From positions 6,864,001 to 6,928,000 of the forward strand of contig JADJPE010000005.1 of NCBI GenBank assembly GCA_016713425.1: DNA of 64,000 nt, written 5' to 3'. This DNA is from Deltaproteobacteria bacterium. Its GTDB lineage: Bacteria; Myxococcota; Kuafuiibacteriia; Kuafuiibacteriales; Kuafuiibacteriaceae. The translations under genes were made by a program, and so were the position numbers. This document shows, in pieces, positions 8,183 to 16,664 of this stretch (position 1 is the stretch's first letter; each line of letters starts with the position of its first letter). Below the pieces are notes generated by a model. It had not been told where the DNA came from. It searched no databases and worked only from the letters and a program-made list of their open reading frames with translations.

Positions 8183-9250
8183 ATGTTTACGCAACTCAAG
8201 CACGTCGAGCAACGCTTCGAAGAGCTCACCCAAAAGATCAGCGACCCAGCGATCACAAGCAACATAGCCCAGCTCACCCAGCTCAGCAAAGAGCGCGCGA
8301 AGCTGGAGAAAGTCGTCACGCTCTACCGCGCCTTCTCAAAGGCTCAAGAAGAGCTCGCCGGCGCCAAGGCTCTCCTCGAGTCGGACGACGAGGAGATGAG
8401 GGAGATGGCCAAGGCCGAGATCAAAGAGCTCAGTCAAGCGGTCGAAGACCTCCAGAAGCGACTCCAGGTCGAGCTGCTCCCGAAAGATCCGCTCGACGAA
8501 AAGAACGTCATGCTCGAGATCCGAGCCGGCGCCGGCGGGGATGAGGCATGCCTCTTTGCAGGCGAACTCTTCGATCTCTACACGCGATTCGCCGCCACGC
8601 GCGGGTGGAAAGTCGACGTCATGAACTCGAACCCGGGGCCGATGGGCGGATTCAAGGAAGTGATCGCGACCGTCGAGGGCTCGGAAGTCTACTCGAACCT
8701 CAAGTGGGAAGGCGGTGTGCACCGGGTACAGCGCGTGCCGGAGACCGAGTCTCAAGGACGCATTCACACCTCGACGGTCACCGTCGTCGTCATGCCCGAG
8801 CCCGAGGAGATTGACGTCGCGATCAACCCCAACGATCTCCGCATCGATGTCCAACGCGCGGGCGGACACGGCGGACAGTCAGTGAACACGACCGACTCCG
8901 CAGTGCGCATCGTTCATATCCCGACCGGAACGACGGTCTTCTGCCAAGACGAGAAGTCTCAGCACAAGAACAAGGCGAAGGCCATGAAGGTGTTGCGGGC
9001 GCGGCTCTTCGACCTCGAACGCGCCAAGGCCCTCGAAAGCCAAGGGCAGACCCGACGCTCGATGGTGGGCACAGGCGATCGCGCGGAAAAAATCCGAACG
9101 TACAACTTTCCGCAAGATCGAATCTCCGACCACCGGATCAACCTCACGATCCACAACATTCCACGCATCTTTGCGGGTGATCTCGAACCACTCATCACCG
9201 CGCTCCGAACCGTCGCCCAGGCCGAAGCGCTCAAGGCCACCCCGTCGTGA
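8183..9250 (+). CDS. prfA: Peptide chain release factor 1
   Basis: RF1 reads UAA and UAG stop codons and triggers peptide release. The 355-aa length is standard. The catalytic GGQ is at residues 230-232 in GGHGGQSVNTTDSA. The stop-codon-recognition tripeptide region reads RVPETESQGRIHTS, with PET in the PxT position, which marks RF1 rather than RF2 (SPF). The tail motif RTYNFPQDRISDHR is also typical. The gene ends in GTGA, which overlaps prmC, the gene for the enzyme that methylates this GGQ glutamine. Confidence 0.98.
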   Translation: MFTQLKHVEQRFEELTQKISDPAITSNIAQLTQLSKERAKLEKVVTLYRAFSKAQEELAGAKALLESDDEEMREMAKAEIKELSQAVEDLQKRLQVELLPKDPLDEKNVMLEIRAGAGGDEACLFAGELFDLYTRFAATRGWKVDVMNSNPGPMGGFKEVIATVEGSEVYSNLKWEGGVHRVQRVPETESQGRIHTSTVTVVVMPEPEEIDVAINPNDLRIDVQRAGGHGGQSVNTTDSAVRIVHIPTGTTVFCQDEKSQHKNKAKAMKVLRARLFDLERAKALESQGQTRRSMVGTGDRAEKIRTYNFPQDRISDHRINLTIHNIPRIFAGDLEPLITALRTVAQAEALKATPS

Positions 9251-10146
9251 CCGCAGCGGAGCCGAAACCCGATCCGGAGAAGGTCGACGTCCCCTGGACG
9301 CTCCTCAAGGTCCTCGATTGGACGAAGGCTCACTTCGAAAGCCGCGGCATCACGACGGCACGCCTCGACGCCGAGCTCATCCTCGCCCGCGTCCTCAAGA
9401 TGGAACGCATCATGCTGTATGCGCGATTCGATCAGCCCCTCCGCCACGACGAGCTCGCCGCGATAAGAGCGCTCGTCGCACGTCGAGCTCGGCGAGAACC
9501 GCTCGCCTACATCTTGGGCGAGCGTGAGTTTTGGAGCCTCACCTTCGAAGTGAGCCCCGCCGTCTTGATCCCACGGCCCGACACCGAGACACTGGTCGAG
9601 GTCACGCTGGACGTTCTCCGCGGCGTCACGCGACCGGTCATCATCGATGTCGGCACGGGATCTGGATGTGTGGCCACGGCGCTTGCCAAAGAACGCCCCG
9701 ACGCCACGGTGTATGCGCTCGAGATATCGGACGAGGCCTGCGCCATCGCGCACCGGAATCGAGATCGCCACGGGCTCACCGACCGAATCCAGATCTTCAA
9801 GAGCGATCTTCTGGGCGGGCTCCCGCGGTCGGTAACCCAGGCGAGCGTCATATGGGCCAACCTTCCGTACATTCCGGAGGCGTCGATCGACGGGCTCATG
9901 CCCGAAGTCCGCGCTTACGAACCGCGCGGTGCCCTCACCGGGGGCCAAGACGGCCTCGACCTGATTCGGCGCCTGGTCCACGAGTCTCGCGCACGATTCG
10001 AGCAACCCATCCCGCCCCCGATGACGTTGGAAGCCGATCCCGGCCAGATGACCATCATCGCGGATCTCCTACGCGCAGGGGGCCACAAGGACGTTCGGCT
10101 CCACGAAGACGCCGCGCGGATGCTTCGCGTCGCGTCGGCGCGCTGA
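9247..10146 (+). CDS. prmC: Release factor glutamine N5-methyltransferase
   Basis: PrmC methylates the glutamine of the release-factor GGQ loop. The 299-aa protein has an N-terminal helical substrate-binding domain (residues 1-85; REFWSLTFEV at the junction), SAM motif I VIDVGTGSGCVATAL near 130, and the catalytic motif as NLPYIPE near 200. Most family members have NPPY; NLPY is a tolerated variant. The GTG start overlaps the prfA stop (GTGA), so the methyltransferase and its substrate are translationally coupled. Confidence 0.95.
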   Translation: MTAAEPKPDPEKVDVPWTLLKVLDWTKAHFESRGITTARLDAELILARVLKMERIMLYARFDQPLRHDELAAIRALVARRARREPLAYILGEREFWSLTFEVSPAVLIPRPDTETLVEVTLDVLRGVTRPVIIDVGTGSGCVATALAKERPDATVYALEISDEACAIAHRNRDRHGLTDRIQIFKSDLLGGLPRSVTQASVIWANLPYIPEASIDGLMPEVRAYEPRGALTGGQDGLDLIRRLVHESRARFEQPIPPPMTLEADPGQMTIIADLLRAGGHKDVRLHEDAARMLRVASAR

Positions 10147-10187
10147 AACCCGTGTCGAGGTAGCCGTCCCCGGGGCTCACGTGCTAG

Positions 10188-10862
10188 TTGAAGCGCGTGC
10201 GCGAAGTCCTGCGAATCGGCCTGCCCAAAGGGCGCGTGCTCGCCGAGACATGCAGCCTATTCGGCGAGGCGGGCCTCGATCTCGGCGACATCGAGAAGCC
10301 CACCCGTCGACTCATCCACGAGGTCGAGACGCTTCAGTTCGGCCGCTTCGAAGTCCTCATCCTGCGCGCAAAGGACGTCCCCGCCTACGTCGAGCATGGC
10401 GTCTGTGCGTTTGGCGTTGCCGGCTACGATACCCTCGTCGAGCAGCGTCCGAACGTACTCCAGCCGCTCGACCTGGCCTTCGGCCGGTGCCGAGTCGCAA
10501 TCGCCCACCGCGTCGGGGTCGACCCATGGCGCATCGAGAAGCCGCGCATTGCCACCAAATTCCCGCGCATCGCGGGCGACTATTTCCTCTCCCGCGGAAC
10601 CCCGGCGCAGATCGTGGAGCTGTCCGGCGCGATCGAGATCGCGCCCCTCGTCGGCCTCGCCGATGCAATTGTCGACATCGTCGAGACGGGTGAGACCCTC
10701 CGAAAGAACGGTCTCACCGAAGGCGAGACCATCTTCGAAGTCAGCGCACGCCTCATCTTCAACCGCGCATCTTTGCGTCTCCACATGGATCGACTGCGCG
10801 GCATCCAAGAAGCGCTCGTCGGTGCGCTCGCCGCGCGTTCGGGAGGCCAGACGTCGTCATGA
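10188..10862 (+). CDS. hisG: ATP phosphoribosyltransferase, short form (catalytic subunit)
   Basis: This enzyme makes phosphoribosyl-ATP in the first step of histidine synthesis. At 224 aa it is the short HisG form, which lacks the C-terminal feedback-regulatory domain and in known systems needs HisZ. Family motifs include LRIGLPKGRVL at the N-terminus, LILRAKDVPAYVE near 60, GVAGYDTL near 80, and the PRPP-binding stretch near residues 165-180 (ADAIVDIVETGETL). The start is TTG 10188 or GTG 10197. Its stop overlaps hisD (ATGA). No hisZ is present in the window. Confidence 0.96.
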   Translation: MKRVREVLRIGLPKGRVLAETCSLFGEAGLDLGDIEKPTRRLIHEVETLQFGRFEVLILRAKDVPAYVEHGVCAFGVAGYDTLVEQRPNVLQPLDLAFGRCRVAIAHRVGVDPWRIEKPRIATKFPRIAGDYFLSRGTPAQIVELSGAIEIAPLVGLADAIVDIVETGETLRKNGLTEGETIFEVSARLIFNRASLRLHMDRLRGIQEALVGALAARSGGQTSS

Positions 10863-12310
10863 ACATGCCCACGAAAAGGCAGGGGCAAACGCAGGGGCAA
10901 ATGCAAGCGCAAACACCGGAGCAAGCACGGACGCAGAAGACGCCGGAGTCGCAACCGCAGTCGCAACCGCAACCGAAGATGAGCATGCGCATTCTCAGTT
11001 CCTCCGATCCCTCCTTCGCGACCCACTTCTCGCGCCTTGCGCTCAGAGCTCAGGCCGACAGCTCATCGGCGCGCGCAATCGAGGATTCAGTGCGTTCGAT
11101 CATCGACGCGGTCCGCGAGAAAAGAGATGCCGCATTGGTCGAGCTCTCGCGACGCTTCGACGAGCGTCCCGAGATGACGGAAGCCGCGATCGAAGTCCCC
11201 GCTGAGCGCCTTCGCACGAGCGTGGGCAAGGTTTCGCAAGCGACCCGTGAGGCGCTCGCAAGGGCCCACGCTCGAATCGAGCGATTCCACCGCGCACAGG
11301 CCCAGGACATCAAGACCACGCGCGTCGTCTACGAAGGCATCGATGCCCAGCTTCTGGCTCGTCCGCTCGAGCGGGTGGGGCTCTATGTTCCGGGTGGCCG
11401 AGCCCAATACCCATCGACCGTCCTGATGAACGCGACGCCCGCGCGCGTCGCGGGTGTCAAGGAGCTCGTCGTCGTCACCCCAGCCCGCAAAGGCGAGGTG
11501 AGCGATCTTGTGCTCGCCGCCGCTCAGATCGCCGGAGTGGATCGCGTCTTCTCCGTCGGAGGTGCGCAAGCCATCGCCGCGCTCGCCTACGGAACCGAAA
11601 CCATCCCCAAGGTCGACAAGATCGTTGGTCCCGGCAACGCATATGTTGCGGAGGCCAAACGACAGGTTTTCGGCCATGTCGCCATCGACCAGATCGCCGG
11701 ACCTTCGGAGGTTGTCATTCTCGTCGATGCCTCCGCGAACCCCGACTGGGTCGCAGCCGATCTGCTCGCCCAAGCCGAACACGATCCACGCGCCGCCGCC
11801 GTCGCCATCACCTGGGACCCAAACATGGCGGTGGCCATTCAGCGCGCGATCGATGACGCGCTTGTCACACTCCCGACCGCAACGGTCGCCGGGGCATCGA
11901 TCCGCGATCACGGTGCCATTGTGCTGGCCCCCGATGTGAACGTAGCCGTCGAGCTGGCGAACCGCTACGCCCCCGAACACCTCGGCCTCGCGGTCAGCGA
12001 CGCTTCTTCCTATGTCTCGCGGATCCAGCATGCGGGCGCCGTATTCGTCGGGCACCACACGTCCGAAGCACTTGGCGACTACAACGCGGGGGTGAACCAC
12101 GTCCTCCCAACCTCGGGGAGCGCGCGCTTTTCGTCCCCGCTCTCCGTGCATGATTTCATCAAGCGTATGAGCGTTCTTGAAGTGAACGAAGATAGCTTCT
12201 CGCTTCTCGCGGAAGACGCCGCGCATCTCGCGCGCGAGGAGGGGCTCGAAGGCCACGCGCGCGCGCTCGAAGCGCGTTTGAAGCCTACTCCAAAGGATGA
12301 CTCGAAATGA
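10859..12310 (+). CDS. hisD: Histidinol dehydrogenase with Gln-rich N-terminal extension
   Basis: HisD performs the last two oxidations to histidine. Motifs in the core include GLYVPGGRAQYPSTVLMNA, QIAGPSEVVILVD, AEHDPRAAAV and NHVLPTSGSARFSSPLSV, the last containing zinc-site and catalytic-region residues. Homology begins at MSMRILSSSD, so ATG 10979 or 10985 may be the true start. If the ATGA-coupled ATG at 10859 is used, the protein gains about 40 residues rich in Gln, Thr and Pro, encoded by imperfect CAGGGGCAAAC-type repeats. The overlap with hisG favours the longer frame at least being open. Confidence 0.96.
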   Translation: MNMPTKRQGQTQGQMQAQTPEQARTQKTPESQPQSQPQPKMSMRILSSSDPSFATHFSRLALRAQADSSSARAIEDSVRSIIDAVREKRDAALVELSRRFDERPEMTEAAIEVPAERLRTSVGKVSQATREALARAHARIERFHRAQAQDIKTTRVVYEGIDAQLLARPLERVGLYVPGGRAQYPSTVLMNATPARVAGVKELVVVTPARKGEVSDLVLAAAQIAGVDRVFSVGGAQAIAALAYGTETIPKVDKIVGPGNAYVAEAKRQVFGHVAIDQIAGPSEVVILVDASANPDWVAADLLAQAEHDPRAAAVAITWDPNMAVAIQRAIDDALVTLPTATVAGASIRDHGAIVLAPDVNVAVELANRYAPEHLGLAVSDASSYVSRIQHAGAVFVGHHTSEALGDYNAGVNHVLPTSGSARFSSPLSVHDFIKRMSVLEVNEDSFSLLAEDAAHLAREEGLEGHARALEARLKPTPKDDSK

Positions 12311-13002
12311 CAAAAGCAAAGCGAAGAGGAAACGGACATACCGCGCCTCAAGATGAACCGAAGCTCCCCGTCCGCATTCAGCGGCCGGATGACGACCCCG
12401 CACCACAGGTACCGCGGCGCGGCGTCGTCCACCGCATTACCCAAGAGACAGACGTCAAGGTCGCGATCGAAGTCGATGGTACCGGGAAACACAAGATCGA
12501 CACGGGAATTCCATTTCTCAACCACATGCTTGTGACACTCGCCCATCACAGCTTGATGGACATCCAGGTTCTCGCGCGCGGCGATGTCGAGGTCGACCCT
12601 CACCATACGGTCGAGGACATCGGCCTCTGCCTGGGGCGCGCGCTCCTCGATGCCCTCGGCGATCGACAAGGCATCCATCGATTTGGCGAATGCGCACGAC
12701 CGTTCGACGAAGCCCTAGTCCGATGTCACATCGACTTTTCGGGCCGGCCTCAGTTCGTCTACCGCGTCGCGCTGGCGCCGGGTCGCATCGGAAGCTTCGA
12801 CGTCGAGTTGGCGGAGGTGTTCTTCAGCGCATTCGCCGCCGAAGCGCGGATGAATCTCCATCTTGTCCTCGAGTACGGCCAAAACCGTCATCACATCGTC
12901 GAGGGTTGCTTCAAGACTTTGGCGGCGGCCATTCGACGCGCCGTCGAGGTCGACCCCCGGCGCGGGCAAGACGTCGCCTCAACCAAGGGCCGCCTGGACT
13001 AA
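12307..13002 (+). CDS. hisB: Imidazoleglycerol-phosphate dehydratase
   Basis: The 231-aa protein is the monofunctional dehydratase; no phosphatase domain is fused. The two manganese-binding His clusters appear as HHTVEDIGLCLG and NRHHIVEGCFKTLA, and FLNHMLVTLAHHS is the usual N-terminal signature. About 40 basic, polar residues precede the conserved region, so translation could also begin later. The ATG at 12307 overlaps the hisD stop in ATGA. It supplies imidazole-acetol phosphate in the same pathway as its neighbours. Confidence 0.97.
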   Translation: MTKAKRRGNGHTAPQDEPKLPVRIQRPDDDPAPQVPRRGVVHRITQETDVKVAIEVDGTGKHKIDTGIPFLNHMLVTLAHHSLMDIQVLARGDVEVDPHHTVEDIGLCLGRALLDALGDRQGIHRFGECARPFDEALVRCHIDFSGRPQFVYRVALAPGRIGSFDVELAEVFFSAFAAEARMNLHLVLEYGQNRHHIVEGCFKTLAAAIRRAVEVDPRRGQDVASTKGRLD

Positions 13003-13047
13003 GGCCAACCGAGCATCGAATCGGGTCGTTTCGACGAGAGAAGCAAA

Positions 13048-13674
13048 ATGCAGCACCGACGCGTTTCGATCATCGACTACGGAATGGGCAATCTTCGCTC
13101 TCTGGCGAAGGCTCTTGAAAGGTGCGGCGCATCGGTCTCCGTGATTTCGACCCCGGCCGAAGTCTCAGGCGCCGATCGTATCGTCGTCCCCGGCCAAGGC
13201 GCCTTCGGACAGGCCATGACCCGCCTTCGCGATCAAGGCATCGCCGACGCTGTGGTACGGGCGATTGCGGGCGGGCGCCCGTTTCTCGGTGTCTGCCTTG
13301 GTCTCCAAGTTCTCTTCGACGGTTCAACCGAGGCGCCGGGCGTTCCCGGACTGGGGATCATCGAGGGTCAGGTGACTCTACTTCCTGCGAACGCCGAGAC
13401 ACGACGCCCGCACATGGGCTGGTCCCCGGTGGAACATGCGGCACGCGACGCACCAGCCGTGCTGTCGGTCAACCCGAGCGGCGAGCCATTCTATTTCGTG
13501 CATTCGTTCGCAGCGCGAACCGTACCGCCCGGATACACGGTCGCGACGGCGCAAAGCGGCGTCGAGTTCGTCGCCGCCCTCGCGCACGAGAATGTCGTCG
13601 CGACCCAGTTTCACCCTGAGAAGAGTCAGAGCGCCGGAGCGCGTCTCCTCAGCGCCTGGCTCGAGGCCAACTGA
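13048..13674 (+). CDS. hisH: Imidazole glycerol phosphate synthase, glutamine amidotransferase subunit
   Basis: HisH hydrolyses glutamine and feeds ammonia to HisF. The class I amidotransferase triad is visible: the nucleophile Cys83 in GVCLGLQ, and His and Glu in QFHPEKSQ near residue 190. DYGMGNLRS at the N-terminus is diagnostic. The ATG at 13048 has GAGAAG upstream and lies 45 nt after hisB. HisF and HisA are not next to it, so the pathway is split over more than one locus. Confidence 0.97.
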   Translation: MQHRRVSIIDYGMGNLRSLAKALERCGASVSVISTPAEVSGADRIVVPGQGAFGQAMTRLRDQGIADAVVRAIAGGRPFLGVCLGLQVLFDGSTEAPGVPGLGIIEGQVTLLPANAETRRPHMGWSPVEHAARDAPAVLSVNPSGEPFYFVHSFAARTVPPGYTVATAQSGVEFVAALAHENVVATQFHPEKSQSAGARLLSAWLEAN

Positions 13675-13890
13675 ACAGGCACGTCAACAACCACCGTACG
13701 ATACACTCACTCCGGTGCACCCCGACCCACTCGCACACCGCCTTGCACAGACCGGGCGTCCAGCGGACCGCAACCCGGTGCGACTGGGACGGCTCGACGG
13801 ATGGTTGCCCAATCAGGGATGCGCTGATACCAAGATGAGACTTCTTCGGCTCACGACGCGGTCGTGCGCCCGCCATAAGGAACGTCCCCA

Positions 13891-15108
13891 ATGAGGATTC
13901 TGTATCATCATCGAACGGCATCCAAGGATGGCCAAGCGGTGCACATCGAAGAGCTCATCTCAGCGCTGTCGGCGCGGGGCCACGAGGTCGAGATCGTCGC
14001 CCCGCGCGTTGCTTCGTCCGGAAACGAAACCGAGTCGATGGGAACCCGCGTGGATTGGATCCATCGGCTCAAGGTGCACCTTCCGAAGGCCATGTACGAA
14101 ACGCTCGAACTCTCCTACTCAGCCGTGGCCTATCAGCGGCTAGCTCGAGCGGCACGCACGTTCCGTCCCGACTTCATCTACGAGCGCTACAATCTCTTCC
14201 TGCTGAGCGGCGCAATCCTGCGGCAGCGCTTCAATCTTCCCCTGATCCTCGAAGTGAATGCGCCCTTGGCGGAAGAACGAAGCCAATTCGGCGGCATGGC
14301 GATGCCCCGATTCGCGCAGTGGGCCGAGGCTCAAACCTGGCGGCAAGCCGACGTCGTCTTGCCGGTTACGCAGGTGCTTGGCGACTACGTGAGCGCGCGC
14401 GGCGTGCCCGCTGACCGCATCGTCGTCATCCACAATGGCATCAACGAGGCCCACTTCGCCCGAGCACCCAAGCCGGAGGATGCGAAACAGCGACTCGGCG
14501 TCGCCGACCGGATGGTCCTTGGCTTTACGGGCTTCATCCGGGATTGGCATCGCGTCGACCGCATCGTCCGTTGGCTGGCCACGCCTGAAGCGCCGCCCAA
14601 CGCCATCTTCTTGGTGGTAGGCGATGGACCAGCCCGGCCTGAGCTCGAGACGTTGGCCAAGACCTTGGGCGTCACCCACCGTCTTCGGTTCACGGGCGTG
14701 ATCGACCGGAACGAGGTCCCCGCCCATGTTGCGGCCTTCGACATCGCGCTTCAACCCGCGGTCGTGCCCTATGCCTCTCCGCTGAAGATGTTCGAATATC
14801 TAGCGCTCGGCAAAGCGATCATCGCTCCGCGCCGGGCGAACATCGAGGAGCTTCTATCGCATAACGACAACGCGTGGCTCTTCGCGCCCGAGGTGCCCGG
14901 AGATCTCGAAGCCGGGCTCAATAAGCTCGTCCTCGATTCTGAATTGCGCCGCCGTCTTGCCGCCAGCGCAGCCATGACCATCGGCCGCAAGCGTCTGACT
15001 TGGGCGGCCAACGCCGAGCGTATCGAAGCGCTCGCGCACGAAGCCATCCGGCGACGCGCTCAAGGGTCTGGCGTCTCGGGAACACCGCCCCACCTTCGAG
15101 CGGCCTGA
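13891..15108 (+). CDS. GT4-family glycosyltransferase
   Basis: The 405-aa protein has GT-B fold features: an N-terminal nucleotide-type domain starting MRILYHHRTASKDGQAVHI, a linker near residue 175 (VIHNGI), and a C-terminal donor domain with LGFTGFIRDWHRVD, FLVVGDGPARPELE, FTGVIDRNEVPAHV and the nucleotide-sugar motif SPLKMFEYLALGKAIIAP. It probably adds a sugar to a polysaccharide or lipid precursor. AAGGAA lies 8 nt upstream of the ATG. It stands between the his genes and a convergent minus-strand group, so it is probably a single-gene unit. Acceptor and donor are unknown. Confidence 0.92.
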   Translation: MRILYHHRTASKDGQAVHIEELISALSARGHEVEIVAPRVASSGNETESMGTRVDWIHRLKVHLPKAMYETLELSYSAVAYQRLARAARTFRPDFIYERYNLFLLSGAILRQRFNLPLILEVNAPLAEERSQFGGMAMPRFAQWAEAQTWRQADVVLPVTQVLGDYVSARGVPADRIVVIHNGINEAHFARAPKPEDAKQRLGVADRMVLGFTGFIRDWHRVDRIVRWLATPEAPPNAIFLVVGDGPARPELETLAKTLGVTHRLRFTGVIDRNEVPAHVAAFDIALQPAVVPYASPLKMFEYLALGKAIIAPRRANIEELLSHNDNAWLFAPEVPGDLEAGLNKLVLDSELRRRLAASAAMTIGRKRLTWAANAERIEALAHEAIRRRAQGSGVSGTPPHLRAA

Positions 15109-15162
15109 CGGACTCACGTCCGGAACAAGCCCCAAGAAGAGACGGGCTCAGCGGGATGCGCC

Positions 15163-15241
15163 GAGACGAGAGCTATTCGCGAGACGAGAGCTATTCGCGA
15201 GACGGGAGCTATTCGCGAGACGGGAGCTAGGCGCGAGACGA
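15163..15241 (+). repeat. 18-bp tandem repeat, four copies
   Basis: The unit is GAGACGAGAGCTATTCGC with A/G variation at one site and a diverged fourth copy (GCTAGG). It lies between two convergent genes. There are no unique spacers, so this is not a CRISPR array. Confidence 0.95.
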
Positions 15242-15250
15242 AGCGTCTCG
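15234..15250. terminator. Possible hairpin between convergent genes
   Basis: CGAGACG, AAG and CGTCTCG form a perfect 7-bp stem with a 3-nt loop just downstream of the 18-bp repeat and 14 bp beyond the stop codon of the minus-strand IscA-like gene. No T-tract follows on either strand, so intrinsic termination is uncertain. Confidence 0.35.
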
Positions 15251-15263
15251 AGGGCGGGCGTGC

Positions 15264-15656
15264 TCAACCGGTGAAGCTCGAGCCACAACCGCAGGTACTC
15301 TTGGCGTACGGGTTGTTGAACTTGAAGCCGGCACCCGACATACCCATCACATAGTCGATGGTCGTGCCTTCCAGGTGCATCGCAGAGATTGGGTCGCAGA
15401 TCACGCGCAATCCATCGAAGCTCATCTCGAAATCACCCGGACGCGCCTTCTCTTCGAAGTCGAGGCCGTATTGAAATCCGGAGCATCCACCACCTTGGAC
15501 GTAGACCCGCAACGCCTGGCCTTCGAGCTTCTCGGCCTCCATCGCCTCACGAACCATCTCGATGGCCTTGGGCGTAAGCTCGATCGGGGGCTCCTCGTCG
15601 GGTCCCAGAATCACGTGGTTCAGGCTCGGCGCGGCTTGCTCGATTGCTGCTGTCAT
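15264..15656 (-). CDS. IscA/ErpA-family iron-sulfur cluster assembly protein
   Basis: A-type carrier proteins pass Fe-S clusters to target enzymes. The 130-aa product has the HesB-like fold signature with the three conserved Cys residues at 58 (GGGCSGFQY), 122 and 124 (STCGCGSSF). ATG 15656 is chosen because AGGA precedes it closely and homology begins soon after; the open frame extends further upstream without support. The ErpA versus IscA assignment is not certain. It is last in a minus-strand row with the EF-hand protein and the PHP lipoprotein, 49 nt after the former. Confidence 0.93.
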   Translation of the reverse strand: MTAAIEQAAPSLNHVILGPDEEPPIELTPKAIEMVREAMEAEKLEGQALRVYVQGGGCSGFQYGLDFEEKARPGDFEMSFDGLRVICDPISAMHLEGTTIDYVMGMSGAGFKFNNPYAKSTCGCGSSFTG

Positions 15657-15705
15657 ATTCCTGAAACGATAGGTTGGGCGCGCCCGAAGGACAAGGCGGA
15701 AGATC

Positions 15706-16479
15706 TCAACCGGGCGCCCCACGGTCGGGGGACGTCGTCCGCGGATCCGCGCCGTCAGACCCCGCCGAACGGACAGGGATCCCAAGCAAGCGCCAGGCTC
15801 GGCTTCCGCCGGGCCGGACCTCATCCATCAAGCCCTCCCGGCCTCTGACAAACCCTCGATCGACCCCAAAGCTGCGCGCGGCCTCGACCAGCACGAGACG
15901 AACCGGACGGCTCGTTCGGTCCACGTCAAGCGAGAGCGACACGCCATGGGAGGGCACCGGAAGTCGCCCATGCACCATCAGCTCCACCTCAGCGCCCGGG
16001 CGCTCGAGACCTCGAACACGCGCGGCCACGTCATCCAGCACTGCGCGTACGCCGTCGACCTTGAGGATGAGGCCGTCAAGGGCTTCCGCGACCAGCCTTG
16101 CTTTGACGACTTCGGACTCATGATCTCCGACGTGCCCATCACCGTTGATGTCCGCAAGGCGGTGAACCCAGCGATCTCCCGGAATCAAGAGCAGCACGAC
16201 GACTTCGAGCGAAGCGCCGACCTCCGATCTCGGCTCCATCGCCTCAGCCTCCGCCGTTGACGACCCACTCGACCCTCTCCACCCACTCGACATGCTCGAC
16301 ACGCCTGAGCGACTCGAACGGCGCGACGTGCTCACCCGTGAACCACGCGCTTCGGACGAAGCCGGATTCTGAGCGGGTTCAAGGAAGATCGTTCGTGTCA
16401 CCTCCTGATGATGGGCCAATGACGACGCGGGCATGACCATGACGAACCAGAAGACACACGTCGCAAACGACGCGTTCAT
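15706..16479 (-). CDS. Predicted exported protein with one EF-hand/dockerin-like calcium motif
   Basis: I do not recognise a family. The N-terminus from ATG 16479 is a plausible signal peptide (hydrophobic CVFWFVMVMPASSLA, then HHQ). A Ser/Arg-rich low-complexity region follows, then near residue 115 the calcium-loop-like DINGDGHVGDHE. The rest contains beta-strand-like VELMVHGRLPVPSHGVSLSL. No clear Shine-Dalgarno is seen; ATG 16497 is an alternative. Upstream lies an 18-bp tandem repeat separating it from the PHP lipoprotein gene. Confidence 0.55.
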   Translation of the reverse strand: MNASFATCVFWFVMVMPASSLAHHQEVTRTIFLEPAQNPASSEARGSRVSTSRRSSRSGVSSMSSGWRGSSGSSTAEAEAMEPRSEVGASLEVVVLLLIPGDRWVHRLADINGDGHVGDHESEVVKARLVAEALDGLILKVDGVRAVLDDVAARVRGLERPGAEVELMVHGRLPVPSHGVSLSLDVDRTSRPVRLVLVEAARSFGVDRGFVRGREGLMDEVRPGGSRAWRLLGIPVRSAGSDGADPRTTSPDRGAPG

Positions 16480-16485
16480 CGCGTT

Positions 16486-16587
16486 CGTAGCCCTCATCGG
16501 TTTCGTAGCCTCGTCGCGCTCGTAGCCCTCGTCGCGCTCGTAGCCCTCGTCGCGCTCGTAGCCCTCATCGCGCTCGTAGCCCTCAGG
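16486..16587 (-). repeat. 18-bp tandem repeat, about 5.5 copies, one copy 17 bp
   Basis: The plus-strand unit is CGTAGCCCTCGTCGCGCT. One copy (16504-16520) lacks a base. On the minus strand the repeat would read GYERDE in the frame leading into the exported EF-hand gene, and the 17-bp copy breaks that phase before the likely start codon. This suggests recent slippage in a gap between genes. Confidence 0.93.
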
Positions 16588-16664
16588 TCCTTCGGGCACG
16601 GCAGGCCTCGACCACCACAGCTTTCTGCGGGCGTGCGCACTCAGAATCCTCCCCAGACCGCCGC

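Noticed and set aside
11087..12406. 439-aa minus-strand frame opposite hisD
   Set aside because: hisD is certain from its motifs; the antisense frame has none.
15163..16587. Tandem repeats as a CRISPR array
   Set aside because: Units are contiguous without unique spacers, and no cas gene is nearby.
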